In this document: positions 32,490-41,667 of the stretch, in pieces
Layout: each line of letters starts with the position of its first letter
Numbering within the stretch: the first letter of the stretch is position 1
Source of the DNA: Candidatus Woesebacteria bacterium GW2011_GWB1_33_22
GTDB lineage: Bacteria > Patescibacteriota > Microgenomatia > UBA8517
Reading direction: 5' to 3'
Length of the DNA: 51,062 nucleotides
Assembly (NCBI GenBank): GCA_000989765.1
Contig: LBOW01000004.1
Span: 1 to 51,062 of the forward strand
Made by a program: the position numbers and the translations under genes
Notes under the pieces: model-generated
What the model was told of the DNA's origin: nothing
What the model saw: the letters and a program-made list of their open reading frames with translations, nothing else
Databases searched by the model: none

Positions 32490-33502
32490 CTATTTAATAT
32501 AGCAGATTTAAGTTTTAATATCCAAGGCTCAGGCCCTGGATCATCATTTCTTAGGATTGAAAGGTGAAATCCAATCCATGTGCAATAATGTACAATCTCA
32601 AAAAGCTGACCTAAAAAGCCTTTTGATTTAAGAATATAACTTTTATAATTTAATCCCATCTCATCAAACAAATCTTTGGTAATTTTATATCTAAGTTTAA
32701 TTCTTTCGTTATCTAATTTACTTTCAAAAAAAAGATATTTATTTTTTAAGACTAAGGCAGGCTCTTTTAAGGCTTCGATTAAAACATGGTTCACTTCAGG
32801 AAAATCATAAAATTGGGTAAACACTCTACCAATTTCACAAACAGCATTACGTCCTGCATTAAGTGCACCTAAAAATATTTTAGAACCAAAAAATACTGGT
32901 AAACTCCCTTCTAACCATTTAGCAGTATCCTGTGCATTCCAAGTCTTTCTAACTTCAACTAATTCATCTAATGCTGAATTTATTTCAGATTCTGCATTTT
33001 TTAAAAACCCAACTTTCTCTAGAACTCCAACTAAGGCTCCAAACGAAACGCCTAGACCTGATTTTGGATAACCAGAAGGATTGGTATCACCTGCCGAAAA
33101 AACGGCACCCTTTATCTCACCAGATTTAATTAAATCTCCAATTTTACCGCCTGTTGATGTACCTACAATTTGGCAATCAAACTTCCTAGCCGTGTCATGG
33201 GCAGAAATTGTCTCTTCAGTATTACCTGAATATGAGTTTAAAATCACTAAAGTCTTTTCATTAACCCAACCAGGGAGTCCATATCCGTTAAATATAGTCA
33301 GTGGAATTTTGTTTGTTTCTTCCTGCCAACTTTGAATTATTTTCCCAGCATTTGAAGAACCTCCCATACCAGAAATAATAATATTTTCATAACCTGTAAC
33401 CTGTAACCTATTACCTATAACCTCTTTATATGTTCTTTTAATTTGTTCAGGGAATAAATTAAGTGAATCCTCAATCCCCAACGAATCTAATTTATTTGTC
33501 AT
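32486..33502 (-). CDS. SIS-domain phosphoglucose/phosphomannose isomerase
   Basis: 338 residues. Sugar isomerase domain: IIISGMGGSSNAGK, LNSYSGNTEET, VGTSTGG and a C-terminal bacterial PGI/PMI module (FPEVNHVLIEAL). Such bifunctional enzymes interconvert fructose-6-P with glucose-6-P or mannose-6-P. ATGA overlaps on both sides. A word repeat at 33391-33424 sits just before the first glycine-rich motif and encodes VIGNRLQVTGYEN. Confidence 0.85.
   Translation of the reverse strand: MTNKLDSLGIEDSLNLFPEQIKRTYKEVIGNRLQVTGYENIIISGMGGSSNAGKIIQSWQEETNKIPLTIFNGYGLPGWVNEKTLVILNSYSGNTEETISAHDTARKFDCQIVGTSTGGKIGDLIKSGEIKGAVFSAGDTNPSGYPKSGLGVSFGALVGVLEKVGFLKNAESEINSALDELVEVRKTWNAQDTAKWLEGSLPVFFGSKIFLGALNAGRNAVCEIGRVFTQFYDFPEVNHVLIEALKEPALVLKNKYLFFESKLDNERIKLRYKITKDLFDEMGLNYKSYILKSKGFLGQLFEIVHYCTWIGFHLSILRNDDPGPEPWILKLKSAILNR
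33391..33424. repeat. Word repeat inside the SIS isomerase gene
   Basis: Four near-copies of TAACCTG/TAACCTA in a row (AACCTGTAACCTGTAACC, then TATTACCTATAACCTC). The TATAACCT word is shared with the uvrB and uvrC elements. Confidence 0.6.
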
Positions 33503-34269
33503 AATAACTTTATTATTTCATTATAAATTGTTTTGTTATTAGCAACAACTAACGGGATTTGATTTATTGCGTTATATGCCCCTGCTTCTTTTGCAACCAT
33601 AAGTCCTGGCAAAATGTCATGGTCTTTTGGAGGATTAGAAAGGTTAATGTAGGCTTCACAACCTCCTTGAGCCAACCAACAAAGTGCACTGTTTTCATCT
33701 GCAAGACTTCTTAATCTATAGACATATTTGCCAATTTCTTTTAATTTGTTAAAGCTCCAATCATATTTATCTTGGTTTCTTTTAAAAGAAGGAATGTAGC
33801 AATATACAAAGGCTTCAGTAAGTTTAGTAATTTTAGAAACTTCAATTTGTTTGCCATTTTTGAAACTTCCTAAACTTAAAGCACTTGAATATAGAACATT
33901 TTCGAAAGGCCTGAAAATTGCTGAGCAAATAGTTTTTCGATTCTGTTGTAATGCAATTGAAACATTCCATTGGGGAATATCTCTAACAAACTCCTTTGTT
34001 CCATCTAATGGATCAATTATCCATTTAAATTCTGCATCAGGATTTGTTTCTCCTTGTTCTTCTGAAACAATGCCATGGTTTGGATATTTAGTTAAGATCG
34101 TGTCCACTAAATATTTTTCTGAAGCAAAATCTGCAGTTGTTGCTATATCTTGGATATCTTTTTGATTTATAACTTGGAAATTGTCCTTGTGCTTAAGAAT
34201 TATTTTTCCGGCTTTTAATGCCAAATTCTCCAAAAATATTTTTAACTCTTCAATATTATTCGAACGCAT
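33499..34269 (-). CDS. Inositol-monophosphatase / CysQ family phosphatase
   Basis: 256 residues. Metal-binding motifs SEEQGE, DPLDGTKEFVRDIPQWNVSIAL (around 88-108) and a C-terminal DHDILPGLMVAKEAGA. The family includes inositol monophosphatase, fructose-1,6-bisphosphatase and PAP phosphatase. Given its hexose-phosphate neighbours, a fructose-1,6-bisphosphatase-like role in gluconeogenesis is possible; the TKEF form also fits CysQ. Overlaps its neighbours by 4 and 14 bp. Confidence 0.85.
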   Translation of the reverse strand: MRSNNIEELKIFLENLALKAGKIILKHKDNFQVINQKDIQDIATTADFASEKYLVDTILTKYPNHGIVSEEQGETNPDAEFKWIIDPLDGTKEFVRDIPQWNVSIALQQNRKTICSAIFRPFENVLYSSALSLGSFKNGKQIEVSKITKLTEAFVYCYIPSFKRNQDKYDWSFNKLKEIGKYVYRLRSLADENSALCWLAQGGCEAYINLSNPPKDHDILPGLMVAKEAGAYNAINQIPLVVANNKTIYNEIIKLL

Positions 34270-35683
34270 GTATATTTACACCAGATTTCCAGTCAATCTC
34301 TGGATATTTTGTAAGTATTTCTTTAACTTTTAACTTTAGTTCGTCATACTTTTCTTGAGTTTTAGCTTCAAATTTAATTGTTACATATGGACCGTTTTGA
34401 CTAGCTCGAATAATAACCATTTCATCAAGGCTATCTGCCCTAAATCCATCTATATCAATATATTTAGCATCTGGAAATATAGTTTTTATGTCTTGACTTA
34501 TTTTTTCATTTATCAATTTAAATTTAATTGAATCAGCTAAACCTAATTTAATCTCAGGACTTGAAACATATTTAGGAATTTCCAAAACAGCCTCTCTAAA
34601 TGACTGGCTTTTTCGTTTTAAGTATGAGAACAACCTTAAAGTTGCAAAACAAGTGTCGTCATGTCCATAAGCATTATCCATAAAAAATATGTGGCCGGAG
34701 AGTTCACCACCAAATGGAGACCTCATTTCCTTAATTTTTGCTTTTATAAAACTATGACCAGTTAACCACATAACAGGCTTACCGCCTGATGACTCAATTA
34801 CATCTGAAGTAGCTTTCGAACAAAGAGTATTAAAAATAATTGGAGCTCCGGGCATATACTCTAGTATGTCCTTGGCAAAAATGGCTACTAAGACATCGTT
34901 CCAAATGAGATTACCTTCATTGTCAACAATTCCTATTCTATCTCCATCAGAATCATATGAAAGACCCATGTCAGCTTTTTCCTGAATAACTCTTTTTGCT
35001 AGTCTCTCTAATACATCTCGTTCAGTTGGATCTGGAGTACCTAATGGAAAACTTCCATCCAAATTTGTATTTTGTTCAATTACCTCACAGCCTGACTTTC
35101 GTAAAATATCAGGCAAAAATTTACCAGCAGTCGCATTCAAACCTTCGATGACTACTTTAAAACCAGCATTTTCAATAGGAACCCGCTTAAACAAGTCTTT
35201 GACATAGAAAGGAAAAACATCTTCGTTTGTTACTTTGCCTTTAGCGTCAAAGGTTTTAAAGTTCCCACTTTCTGCAATTTTCCTAATTTGTTGCACTTCG
35301 TCCGTTAAGAGAGTATCTGAAAATCCAACTGCGAGCTTCAATCCATTATAATTTGCAGGGTTATGTGAAGCTGTAATCATAGCTGCCCCTTTAGATAAAA
35401 AATGATATTGAGCAAAATAAAGAATTTGAGAAAGTGTTAAACCAATATCAAAAACGTTAATACCAGATTCTAATAAACCTTCAACAAATGCATTTTGATA
35501 TTTTTCTGAAGTTAATCTGACATCTCTTCCAACAACCGCCTCATTAATTCGTCTCTCAAACAAGAAAGTAGCATAAGCCTTACCTAAGGTATAATAAACA
35601 TCCTCATCAAGATCTTTATCTACAATTCCTCGGATATCATAACCTCTGAAGATTTCTGGATTTATATCTTTAATAATATTCAT
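34256..35683 (-). CDS. Phosphomannomutase/phosphoglucomutase
   Basis: 475 residues of the alpha-D-phosphohexomutase family: FRGYDIRG, phospho-Ser loop TASHNPANYNG, metal loop DSDGDRIGIVD, sugar loop GGELSGHIFF and a phosphate-binding C-terminal domain (RASQNGPYVTIKFEA). It interconverts 1- and 6-phosphates of mannose or glucose, feeding cell-surface sugars. It follows the holA-like gene by 12 bp. Confidence 0.95.
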   Translation of the reverse strand: MNIIKDINPEIFRGYDIRGIVDKDLDEDVYYTLGKAYATFLFERRINEAVVGRDVRLTSEKYQNAFVEGLLESGINVFDIGLTLSQILYFAQYHFLSKGAAMITASHNPANYNGLKLAVGFSDTLLTDEVQQIRKIAESGNFKTFDAKGKVTNEDVFPFYVKDLFKRVPIENAGFKVVIEGLNATAGKFLPDILRKSGCEVIEQNTNLDGSFPLGTPDPTERDVLERLAKRVIQEKADMGLSYDSDGDRIGIVDNEGNLIWNDVLVAIFAKDILEYMPGAPIIFNTLCSKATSDVIESSGGKPVMWLTGHSFIKAKIKEMRSPFGGELSGHIFFMDNAYGHDDTCFATLRLFSYLKRKSQSFREAVLEIPKYVSSPEIKLGLADSIKFKLINEKISQDIKTIFPDAKYIDIDGFRADSLDEMVIIRASQNGPYVTIKFEAKTQEKYDELKLKVKEILTKYPEIDWKSGVNIHAFE

Positions 35684-35695
35684 TCTCAGTGCCTA

Positions 35696-36241
35696 TTAGC
35701 TTAAACGTTTTAGTATAAATAAGTCAAGAGCTAGCTTTAAATCTAACTTACTAGTTTTTGATTTAACATCAATTTCAGCCAATTCTGAGATCATCTGTCC
35801 CACCCCAGGGGTGGGATTTGTTTGGTATCTTTGCTTTAATTTCCAAGCAATCATGGCAAATATATATTCTACTGCGTTAGTTTTTAAAAGCTCATGAAAA
35901 CCCTTAATTGTCATATTATCCAAAAACTTCCAGAGTAAAATTGGAAGTTCATACTTTTCAACAGTATCGGCGTTCAAAGCTTTGAGCGATATTGCAGGGT
36001 GAAACCCTGCAGTGTAGACTATTAGGGTTCCTGATATTTTTTTGATCAAATTTAATTCATTTTTGCCTATTAGTTTGTAATCTCTAATTATAATTAATTT
36101 TTCAGTTCCAAAAAGTGAAGGTGTGTCTTCAATTTTGTCGTTAACTATGTCCCAACCTCTTTTTTTAGCTTCTGTAATAAATTTAGTGAGCCTTGAGTAA
36201 GACTTTTCTGTATCTGTTCCATGTAAAACTATTATTTTCAT
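35696..36241 (-). CDS. DNA polymerase III delta-like clamp-loader subunit (short)
   Basis: 181 residues from the ATG at 36241. Layout recalls HolA: N-terminal LHGTDTEKSYSRL, LFGTEKLIIIRDY, middle IVYTAGFHP, and a C-terminal helical region LKLALDLFILKRLS. It is about half the usual 330, so parts of the ATPase-like domain are missing. HolA opens the sliding clamp during loading. The call is moderate. Palindromes at 35798 and 35993 sit in frame. Confidence 0.6.
   Translation of the reverse strand: MKIIVLHGTDTEKSYSRLTKFITEAKKRGWDIVNDKIEDTPSLFGTEKLIIIRDYKLIGKNELNLIKKISGTLIVYTAGFHPAISLKALNADTVEKYELPILLWKFLDNMTIKGFHELLKTNAVEYIFAMIAWKLKQRYQTNPTPGVGQMISELAEIDVKSKTSKLDLKLALDLFILKRLS
35798..35816. repeat. 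Family C palindrome inside the holA-like gene
   Basis: TCCCACCCC-A-GGGGTGGGA, perfect 9-bp arms, encoding NPTPGVG on the minus strand. The uppP copy at 24469 encodes NPTPDVG. Confidence 0.65.
35974..36011. repeat. Two adjacent palindromes inside the holA-like gene
   Basis: TCAAAGCTTTGA (35974-35985) and TGCAGGGT-GAA-ACCCTGCA (35993-36011), both perfect. They encode AGFHPAISLKALN. The second resembles the uvrC palindrome at 17064. Confidence 0.55.
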
Positions 36242-36253
36242 ACTTGTAAGGTT

Positions 36254-36269
36254 CAACCTTTAAAGGTTG
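36254..36269. repeat. 16-bp palindrome at a gene junction
   Basis: CAACCTTTAAAGGTTG spans the stop codon of the metallopeptidase gene and lies 13 bp before the holA-like ATG. On RNA it would form a hairpin ahead of the start codon, possibly affecting coupling. Confidence 0.45.
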
Positions 36270-36670
36270 TCTAATTTGACAATCATCTGTCGGAGTTTGT
36301 CTTTAAAATTATTATGTCCAGACCTAGTGTGGGGTGTTAGACTTCCTGAAAAATTTTTAGGAATATGACTAAGTTCGTGTAACAGTACTTCATCTTGTTT
36401 TCTTTTATCTAATTTATCGAAATACTCTGAAATAACTTCAACAATGTAGGCGGGCTCAACATTTAAAGTTGTTTGCCAAAGACGAGGTAAACCCCATGTT
36501 CTAGCATAAGCGCGAGCGGTACTACCATGTGACCTGTAAAAAAATATTCTACCATAACTTAACCACTCTAAATCCAAGTCGATAATTAACTTTTTAACTC
36601 TACTTTGTATTTCGCTGTCGAGATCCCATTTAACCCCTGAAGATCTCTGACCCCTCTTTAATTTGTTCAT
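36260..36670 (-). CDS. Putative HExxH metallopeptidase
   Basis: 136 residues from the ATG at 36670; a start at 36706 is also possible. Zinc site LLHELSHIP near 100 with a further His in PHTRSGHNNF. It matches a small putative metallopeptidase family whose members occur in phages and CPR genomes (RAYARTWGLPRLWQ, YIVEVISEYFDKL). Substrate unknown. The 5' end overlaps the previous gene by about 40 bp. Confidence 0.75.
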   Translation of the reverse strand: MNKLKRGQRSSGVKWDLDSEIQSRVKKLIIDLDLEWLSYGRIFFYRSHGSTARAYARTWGLPRLWQTTLNVEPAYIVEVISEYFDKLDKRKQDEVLLHELSHIPKNFSGSLTPHTRSGHNNFKDKLRQMIVKLDNL

Positions 36671-36875
36671 CAAATTTAATGGCAACAGTTTCACCTTTGG
36701 GTGCAAAATTTATTTTTTTAAAACCAACTTGGATAAAGATTATTTTCGGCTGAATAGAATCTTTAAGTCTATCCATTACACGAATATTATCATTAATAGA
36801 CAAATCAGAAATCAAGGTAACAATTGAAACACCAGTTTTTTCATAGTATTTACTAACTGTTCCCACCTTTAGCAT
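36630..36875 (-). CDS. Translation elongation factor-like beta-barrel protein
   Basis: 81 residues from the ATG at 36875, 4 bases after the ruvC stop. The pattern VGTVSKYYEKTGVSIVTL, then FAPKGETVAIKFDEQIKEGSEIFR is that of the small EF-Tu domain-2-like proteins related to the C-terminal part of U32 peptidases. Function not established. Upstream in-frame ATGs (36893, 36914) would lie within ruvC. Confidence 0.7.
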   Translation of the reverse strand: MLKVGTVSKYYEKTGVSIVTLISDLSINDNIRVMDRLKDSIQPKIIFIQVGFKKINFAPKGETVAIKFDEQIKEGSEIFRG

Positions 36876-36879
36876 GACT

Positions 36880-37383
36880 TTAGTCAGAAACATTTGATTT
36901 AAGTTTAAATGCATGAGTAAGAGCTATTGCAAGTGCATCTGCACAATTATCAAAATGCGTTTTTTTATGCTTTTCACTTTTAACTTTATTGCCTAAAATC
37001 TTTCTAATATGCATCTGTACTTCTTTTTTATTAGATCTTCCACTACCCGTTATCATTTTTTTAATAGTTCCAGGAGCATACTCAAAAATGGTAACTTTGC
37101 TTTTGCCTGCAGCTAGTAACATTACTCCTTGTGCTTGACCAACCGCTATTGCTGTTTTAGCGTTAGTTGCAAAAAAAATCTTTTCAATACAAAAAACATC
37201 TGGTTTATGAAGTTTAATTAAAGTAAGTGTTTCTTCATAAATCTTTTCAAGTCTATGTTCCTTGAAGCCGTTCTTGTCAGTTTCTATTAAACCCCATTTG
37301 CCAACTTTAACTCCAGTTTTGCTCAATTCTACGATTCCATAGCCAGTAGTCGCCGTCCCCGGATCAATACCTAAAATTTTCAT
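36880..37383 (-). CDS. ruvC: Holliday junction resolvase RuvC
   Basis: 167 residues. Catalytic acids: Asp7 in LGIDPGT, Glu in FCIEKIFF near 66, and the C-terminal HFDNCADALAIALTH. It cuts four-way junctions symmetrically with RuvAB. Twelve bases separate it from rplS. It lacks only the optional C-terminal tail of longer RuvC proteins. Confidence 0.96.
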   Translation of the reverse strand: MKILGIDPGTATTGYGIVELSKTGVKVGKWGLIETDKNGFKEHRLEKIYEETLTLIKLHKPDVFCIEKIFFATNAKTAIAVGQAQGVMLLAAGKSKVTIFEYAPGTIKKMITGSGRSNKKEVQMHIRKILGNKVKSEKHKKTHFDNCADALAIALTHAFKLKSNVSD

Positions 37384-37395
37384 TAAATAAGTATA

Positions 37396-37794
37396 CTATG
37401 AAGCTTTAACTTTTGTTTTTGAAGTTTTAACCTTTTTTTGTAATTTTGCTTTTTCCCTTACATTACTTCTCCAATATATTTTATCAATCTCTTTCGGAGA
37501 TTTTTCTCTGGTGTAGTAAAGTTTTGCTCGCTTTACTCCACGGGTACCATTCTTAACGACTTCAATTTTTTCAATTGTGGGAAGGTCCACTGGAAAAATC
37601 TTCTCAATTCCAATTGCTGCTTCACCAATTCTTCTAACAGTAAACATTTTTCGTCCTGTTTCACCTTTAATGGCCAAAACCATACCATCAAAGAAAGCAA
37701 CTCTTGTTTTTTCTCCCTCTTTAATTTTTTGGAAAACTTTAATTCTATCTCCAATTCCAAATTCAATTTCCTTATGTTTAATTCTTAAAGCCAT
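37396..37794 (-). CDS. rplS: 50S ribosomal protein L19
   Basis: 132 residues: FGIGDRIKVFQKIKEGEKTRV, FDGMVLAIKG, FTVRRIGEAAIGIEKIFP, KRAKLYYTRE are L19 motifs at the 30S-50S interface. A Lys-rich C-terminal extension (about 112-132) is added. It leads the 11-gene operon; TATAAT (37802-37807) ends 7 bases from its ATG. Confidence 0.96.
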   Translation of the reverse strand: MALRIKHKEIEFGIGDRIKVFQKIKEGEKTRVAFFDGMVLAIKGETGRKMFTVRRIGEAAIGIEKIFPVDLPTIEKIEVVKNGTRGVKRAKLYYTREKSPKEIDKIYWRSNVREKAKLQKKVKTSKTKVKAS

Positions 37795-37801
37795 GAAGTA
37801 T

Positions 37802-37807
37802 ATTATA
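37802..37807 (-). promoter_or_regulatory. -10 element of the rplS operon
   Basis: Perfect TATAAT on the minus strand, 7 bases from the rplS ATG: a leaderless start for a transcript that could run to gpmI at 27303. It abuts the stop codon of the upstream gene. Confidence 0.65.
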
Positions 37808-38182
37808 CTATTTATTTTTAAGCCCGCCTAGTACCATTGGTAAGCTTAGAAGCTGTCTTCTGATTGGATCAAGAATAAGACCCATTGATTCAAGAGTTAC
37901 AGCTCCTAATAAGTTACTATCACCTTTTTCTCCAAAAATAACAGGCGCATGACCTTTTTCCTGACCATAAGAATATAATGCTCCACCCATTTTTCTAGTG
38001 ATTAAATCTCCATTAGCAAGAGAAAACTCTTTTTCAGACATTGGTTTTATACCAAGTTTTTTTAAGATTTGACTATCAACAACTGAGTAAACCGCCCCTG
38101 AGTCAACCATAAAGTGAACACTTTCAAAGACATTAGGTTTTAAAGGATTTGCAATCTTTACTCTCAAGTTAGTTATTCCCAT
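37808..38182 (-). CDS. Clan AA (retropepsin-like) aspartic protease
   Basis: 124 residues. Catalytic motif FMVDSGAVYSVVD near 28, flap-like GGALYSYG, and a second hydrophobic motif LLGAVTLESMGLILD. These single-domain proteases work as dimers. No signal peptide, so cytoplasmic. TATAAT (38191-38196) lies 8 bases from the ATG. Function in this family is unknown. Confidence 0.82.
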   Translation of the reverse strand: MGITNLRVKIANPLKPNVFESVHFMVDSGAVYSVVDSQILKKLGIKPMSEKEFSLANGDLITRKMGGALYSYGQEKGHAPVIFGEKGDSNLLGAVTLESMGLILDPIRRQLLSLPMVLGGLKNK

Positions 38183-38201
38183 ATGAATGAATTATACATC
38201 A

Positions 38202-41200
38202 CTACTTCAAGATTATATCTATTTGTTTTTGCAAACTTTCAGACCACATAATTTTCTGTTTTGGAGTAATTTTATGTTTATCTGAATCAAATATTAACAA
38301 GGCTTCATCATTGCCATTATTTTCCTCAAAAAGTTTTTTAAGTTCCAGAAGTTTTTCTTTTGTAGTATCTTTGGGAATATGAATTATATGTTTATCGTCT
38401 TTTTTGTATTCCTCCATAGTCTCAACTAAAAAAGAAATTTCGTCTTCTCTTTGATCGACTTTCCCTGAAATTAAAACAATTTTTCCATCCATTAAAAAGC
38501 TTTTTACATCTTGATAAATTTTAGGAAAAACAACTAAATCTACAATTCCGGTTGTATCCTCAGCCTTAACAAAAGCCATTTCTGAATTGTTTTTCTTAGT
38601 TAATATTACTCTTACTTCTCTAATAACTACTCCTAGTTTAACCATTTTGTCCTTTTGATCTTCAGGATTAAGTTCAAAAATTTTACAAGTTATACTTGCT
38701 TCTAAAGGTTCTAAAAGTTCGTTTATTGGTTTTGCTGAAATAGAAAAACCCAAAAGATCTCGTTCAAATTTCTCTCTTTCATCATCTGAATAATCGTCAA
38801 TAGAATTATCAATTATGGAATCATCTGAAGCGTAAGCTGACATTGCGGAGATGTCTTCCAACGAAAAAAGTCCAGATTGGCCATTATTTTCCTTAGGTTT
38901 AGTTAACTTACTTTTAATTACATCCATAGCAGATAAAAGTGCTGTTCTCTTGCCAAAATTATTCATTGCTCCTACCTTAATTAAACTTTCCAAGACTTTT
39001 TTATTTACTTTTCTACCATCAACTCTATTAATAAAATCTGAAAAAGATTTAAATCCGACAGCTGGCGGACCTTTCCTAGCCTCAAGAATTACATCTATTG
39101 CAATTTTTCCCACATTCTTAACGGCGGACAAGCCAAATCGAATGTCTTTTTCATTTACTATAGTAAAATCAACACCCGATTCGTTAATGTCAGGGGGAAG
39201 TACTTTAATACCCATTCTTCTGCATTCATGCACTGCAAGGCTTACTTTTTCACTATCGTTGCTCTCTGCCGAAAGTAGGGCATTCATATATTCCACTGGA
39301 TAATTTGCTTTCATATAAGCTGTGTAGTAAGCAACCATTCCATACGAGGCGGCGTGTGCTTTATTAAAACCATAAGCCTGGAACGGTTCAAAAAGTTTCC
39401 ATAATTTTTCAGCAAATTCTGCTGTTTGCCCATTTTTAATAATACCTTTTATAAATTTATTTTTTTGGGCAGCCATTTCTTCAGGGATCTTCTTACCAAC
39501 TGCTTTCCTAAATTTATCAGCCTCTTCCCAGCTATAACCTGCCAAATCAAGAGCGCAAAACAAAAGATCATCCTGATAAACAATTAGTCCATATGATTTT
39601 TGTAAAAATTTTTCCATTCTGGGGTCTAAAAATTTGACCAAATTAGGATTATTTTTGCGTTTTATGTATTCTGGTATAACAGCTATTGGGCCAGGTCTAT
39701 AAAGTGCTACCATCGCCATAATATCTTCAACTCTAGTAGGCTTTAGTTCTTTTAAAAATTTTGTCATGCCAGAACCGTTTAGTTGAAAAGTACCCATTGT
39801 TTCACCACGAGAGAGCATCTCAAAAGTTTTTGTATCGTCTATTGGAAGTTTGTGAAGATCTATATCAATATTTCTTGTACTTTTAACAATTTTAATAGCA
39901 TTACCTAAAATTGAAAGGTTTCTTATTCCTAAAACATCAAATTTAATTAAACCAACATCTTCACAAGCATGCATTTCATACTGTGTGATAGTTTTTTCTC
40001 CCGAAGGCTCTTTTTGTATGGGAGCAAAATCTGTTAATTTGGTTGGAGCAACAACTACTCCCGCAGCGTGAACAGACAAATGTCTGGCATTTCCTTCAAC
40101 ACTTCTAGCTAAATCAAAAATTTTTTTGGTGTCTTTATCATTTTCATACAAAGCTTTTAAGTCAGGAGTCTCACTTAAGGCTCTCTCCATAGTCATTGGA
40201 AAACCTTGTGAACCAATTGGAATTAATTTTGCAATTTTATCGCCAATTGCATATGGATAACCCAAAACTCTTGCAATGTCACGAACGGCAGCTTTGGCAA
40301 GCATTCTTCCGAATGTGCAAACCTGGGCAACTTTATCAGTTCCATATACTTTAGTTATATAGCTAATAACATCGTCGCGACTATTATCAGATATATCAAA
40401 ATCAATATCTGGTGGAGATGGTCTAAAGGGATTTAAAAATCTTTCAAAAGGTAACCCGTATGTTAACGGATTTACAGTTGTTATACCCAATACATATGAA
40501 ACCAAACTGCCAGCAGCAGAACCTCTGGTATTGGTTACAATCCCATTTTCAGTAGCCCAGTTAACCATGTCCATGACAATTAAAAAGTAGGGAGCGTAGC
40601 CTTTCTTGTTAATTATGCCAAGCTCATAAGTTAATCTTTCTTTTGTTTCTTTTGTAATGTTTTCGATTTTTTCGGGCAAATATTTCCAGGCTAGTTCCTC
40701 TAAATACACTCCATCTGTCTTTCCTTTTGGCAAGTTAAATTTAGGAAAAGACCAAGAGCCAATTGGGATCTCAAGGTTACATTTATCAGCAATATAAACT
40801 GTATTTTCGATAGCATCAGGTAGATCCTTGAAAACTTCTGCCATTTCATCAGGAGTTTTGATATAAAAATCAGGATTATCAATATATCTTAATCGTTTGA
40901 CATCAGACACATTCTTACCCGTGGCTATACAAACTAAAGCATCCTGCGCTGGAGCATCTTCTCTTTTAATGTAATGGCAATCGTTTGTAGCAACTAAAGG
41001 GATACCCAGATCACGACTGAGCCTAATCGCTCCTTCTTCATATTTTTTACATTCATCCGCAGTTTTTGATAAATTAGTCTTTAATTCTTGATCATTAATA
41101 CTTGATATTATTTTTTCATAGTTATGTCTTTGTATTTCTATGTAGAAATCATCTTTGAAAACGTCGGCATACCACTGAGTTAATTTTTTTGCTTCCTCGT

Positions 41201-41639
41201 AGTTGTTGTCAATTAATAAACTGGGTATCTCAGCAGCTGGACAACCAGAAAAGCAAATCAAACCATCTTTATGTTTACTAAGTATCTCTTTGGTAAATCG
41301 GGGGCGATAATAAAAACCCTCCATGTGAGCAATTGAAGTTAATTGCATCAAGTTTTTGTAGCCTTCATAATTTTTGGCAAGAAGTGTAATGTGAAAGTTA
41401 TCTTTAACTTTTTCAGTCATGTTTCGAGTAACATAACCTTCAAGACCGATAATTGGTTTTATTTCTTGTTTTTTGCCTTCTTTAAAAAATTCAATAGCTC
41501 CATACATTGCTCCATGGTCGGTCATAGCAATTGCATTCATCCTATTTTCTTTAACAAAAGTAAAAAGTTTTCTTATTCGTGAGAGTCCATCAAGAAGCGA
41601 ATATTCTGTGTGGTTATGAAGGTGAACAAACTGCGTCAT
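38202..41639 (-). CDS. dnaE: DNA polymerase III alpha subunit
   Basis: 1145 residues from the ATG at 41639. PHP domain (HLHNHTEYSLLDG at the start; TDHGAMYG), polymerase core with PPDIDFDISD near 415 and the NTRGSAAGSLVSYVLG loop, helix-hairpin-helix and OB-fold (CKIFELNPEDQ...) near the C-terminus. The main replicative polymerase. The 41668 gene lies directly upstream on the same strand. Confidence 0.97.
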   Translation of the reverse strand: MTQFVHLHNHTEYSLLDGLSRIRKLFTFVKENRMNAIAMTDHGAMYGAIEFFKEGKKQEIKPIIGLEGYVTRNMTEKVKDNFHITLLAKNYEGYKNLMQLTSIAHMEGFYYRPRFTKEILSKHKDGLICFSGCPAAEIPSLLIDNNYEEAKKLTQWYADVFKDDFYIEIQRHNYEKIISSINDQELKTNLSKTADECKKYEEGAIRLSRDLGIPLVATNDCHYIKREDAPAQDALVCIATGKNVSDVKRLRYIDNPDFYIKTPDEMAEVFKDLPDAIENTVYIADKCNLEIPIGSWSFPKFNLPKGKTDGVYLEELAWKYLPEKIENITKETKERLTYELGIINKKGYAPYFLIVMDMVNWATENGIVTNTRGSAAGSLVSYVLGITTVNPLTYGLPFERFLNPFRPSPPDIDFDISDNSRDDVISYITKVYGTDKVAQVCTFGRMLAKAAVRDIARVLGYPYAIGDKIAKLIPIGSQGFPMTMERALSETPDLKALYENDKDTKKIFDLARSVEGNARHLSVHAAGVVVAPTKLTDFAPIQKEPSGEKTITQYEMHACEDVGLIKFDVLGIRNLSILGNAIKIVKSTRNIDIDLHKLPIDDTKTFEMLSRGETMGTFQLNGSGMTKFLKELKPTRVEDIMAMVALYRPGPIAVIPEYIKRKNNPNLVKFLDPRMEKFLQKSYGLIVYQDDLLFCALDLAGYSWEEADKFRKAVGKKIPEEMAAQKNKFIKGIIKNGQTAEFAEKLWKLFEPFQAYGFNKAHAASYGMVAYYTAYMKANYPVEYMNALLSAESNDSEKVSLAVHECRRMGIKVLPPDINESGVDFTIVNEKDIRFGLSAVKNVGKIAIDVILEARKGPPAVGFKSFSDFINRVDGRKVNKKVLESLIKVGAMNNFGKRTALLSAMDVIKSKLTKPKENNGQSGLFSLEDISAMSAYASDDSIIDNSIDDYSDDEREKFERDLLGFSISAKPINELLEPLEASITCKIFELNPEDQKDKMVKLGVVIREVRVILTKKNNSEMAFVKAEDTTGIVDLVVFPKIYQDVKSFLMDGKIVLISGKVDQREDEISFLVETMEEYKKDDKHIIHIPKDTTKEKLLELKKLFEENNGNDEALLIFDSDKHKITPKQKIMWSESLQKQIDIILK

Positions 41640-41667
41640 TATCACTATTCTGCCACTATTTATCTGT

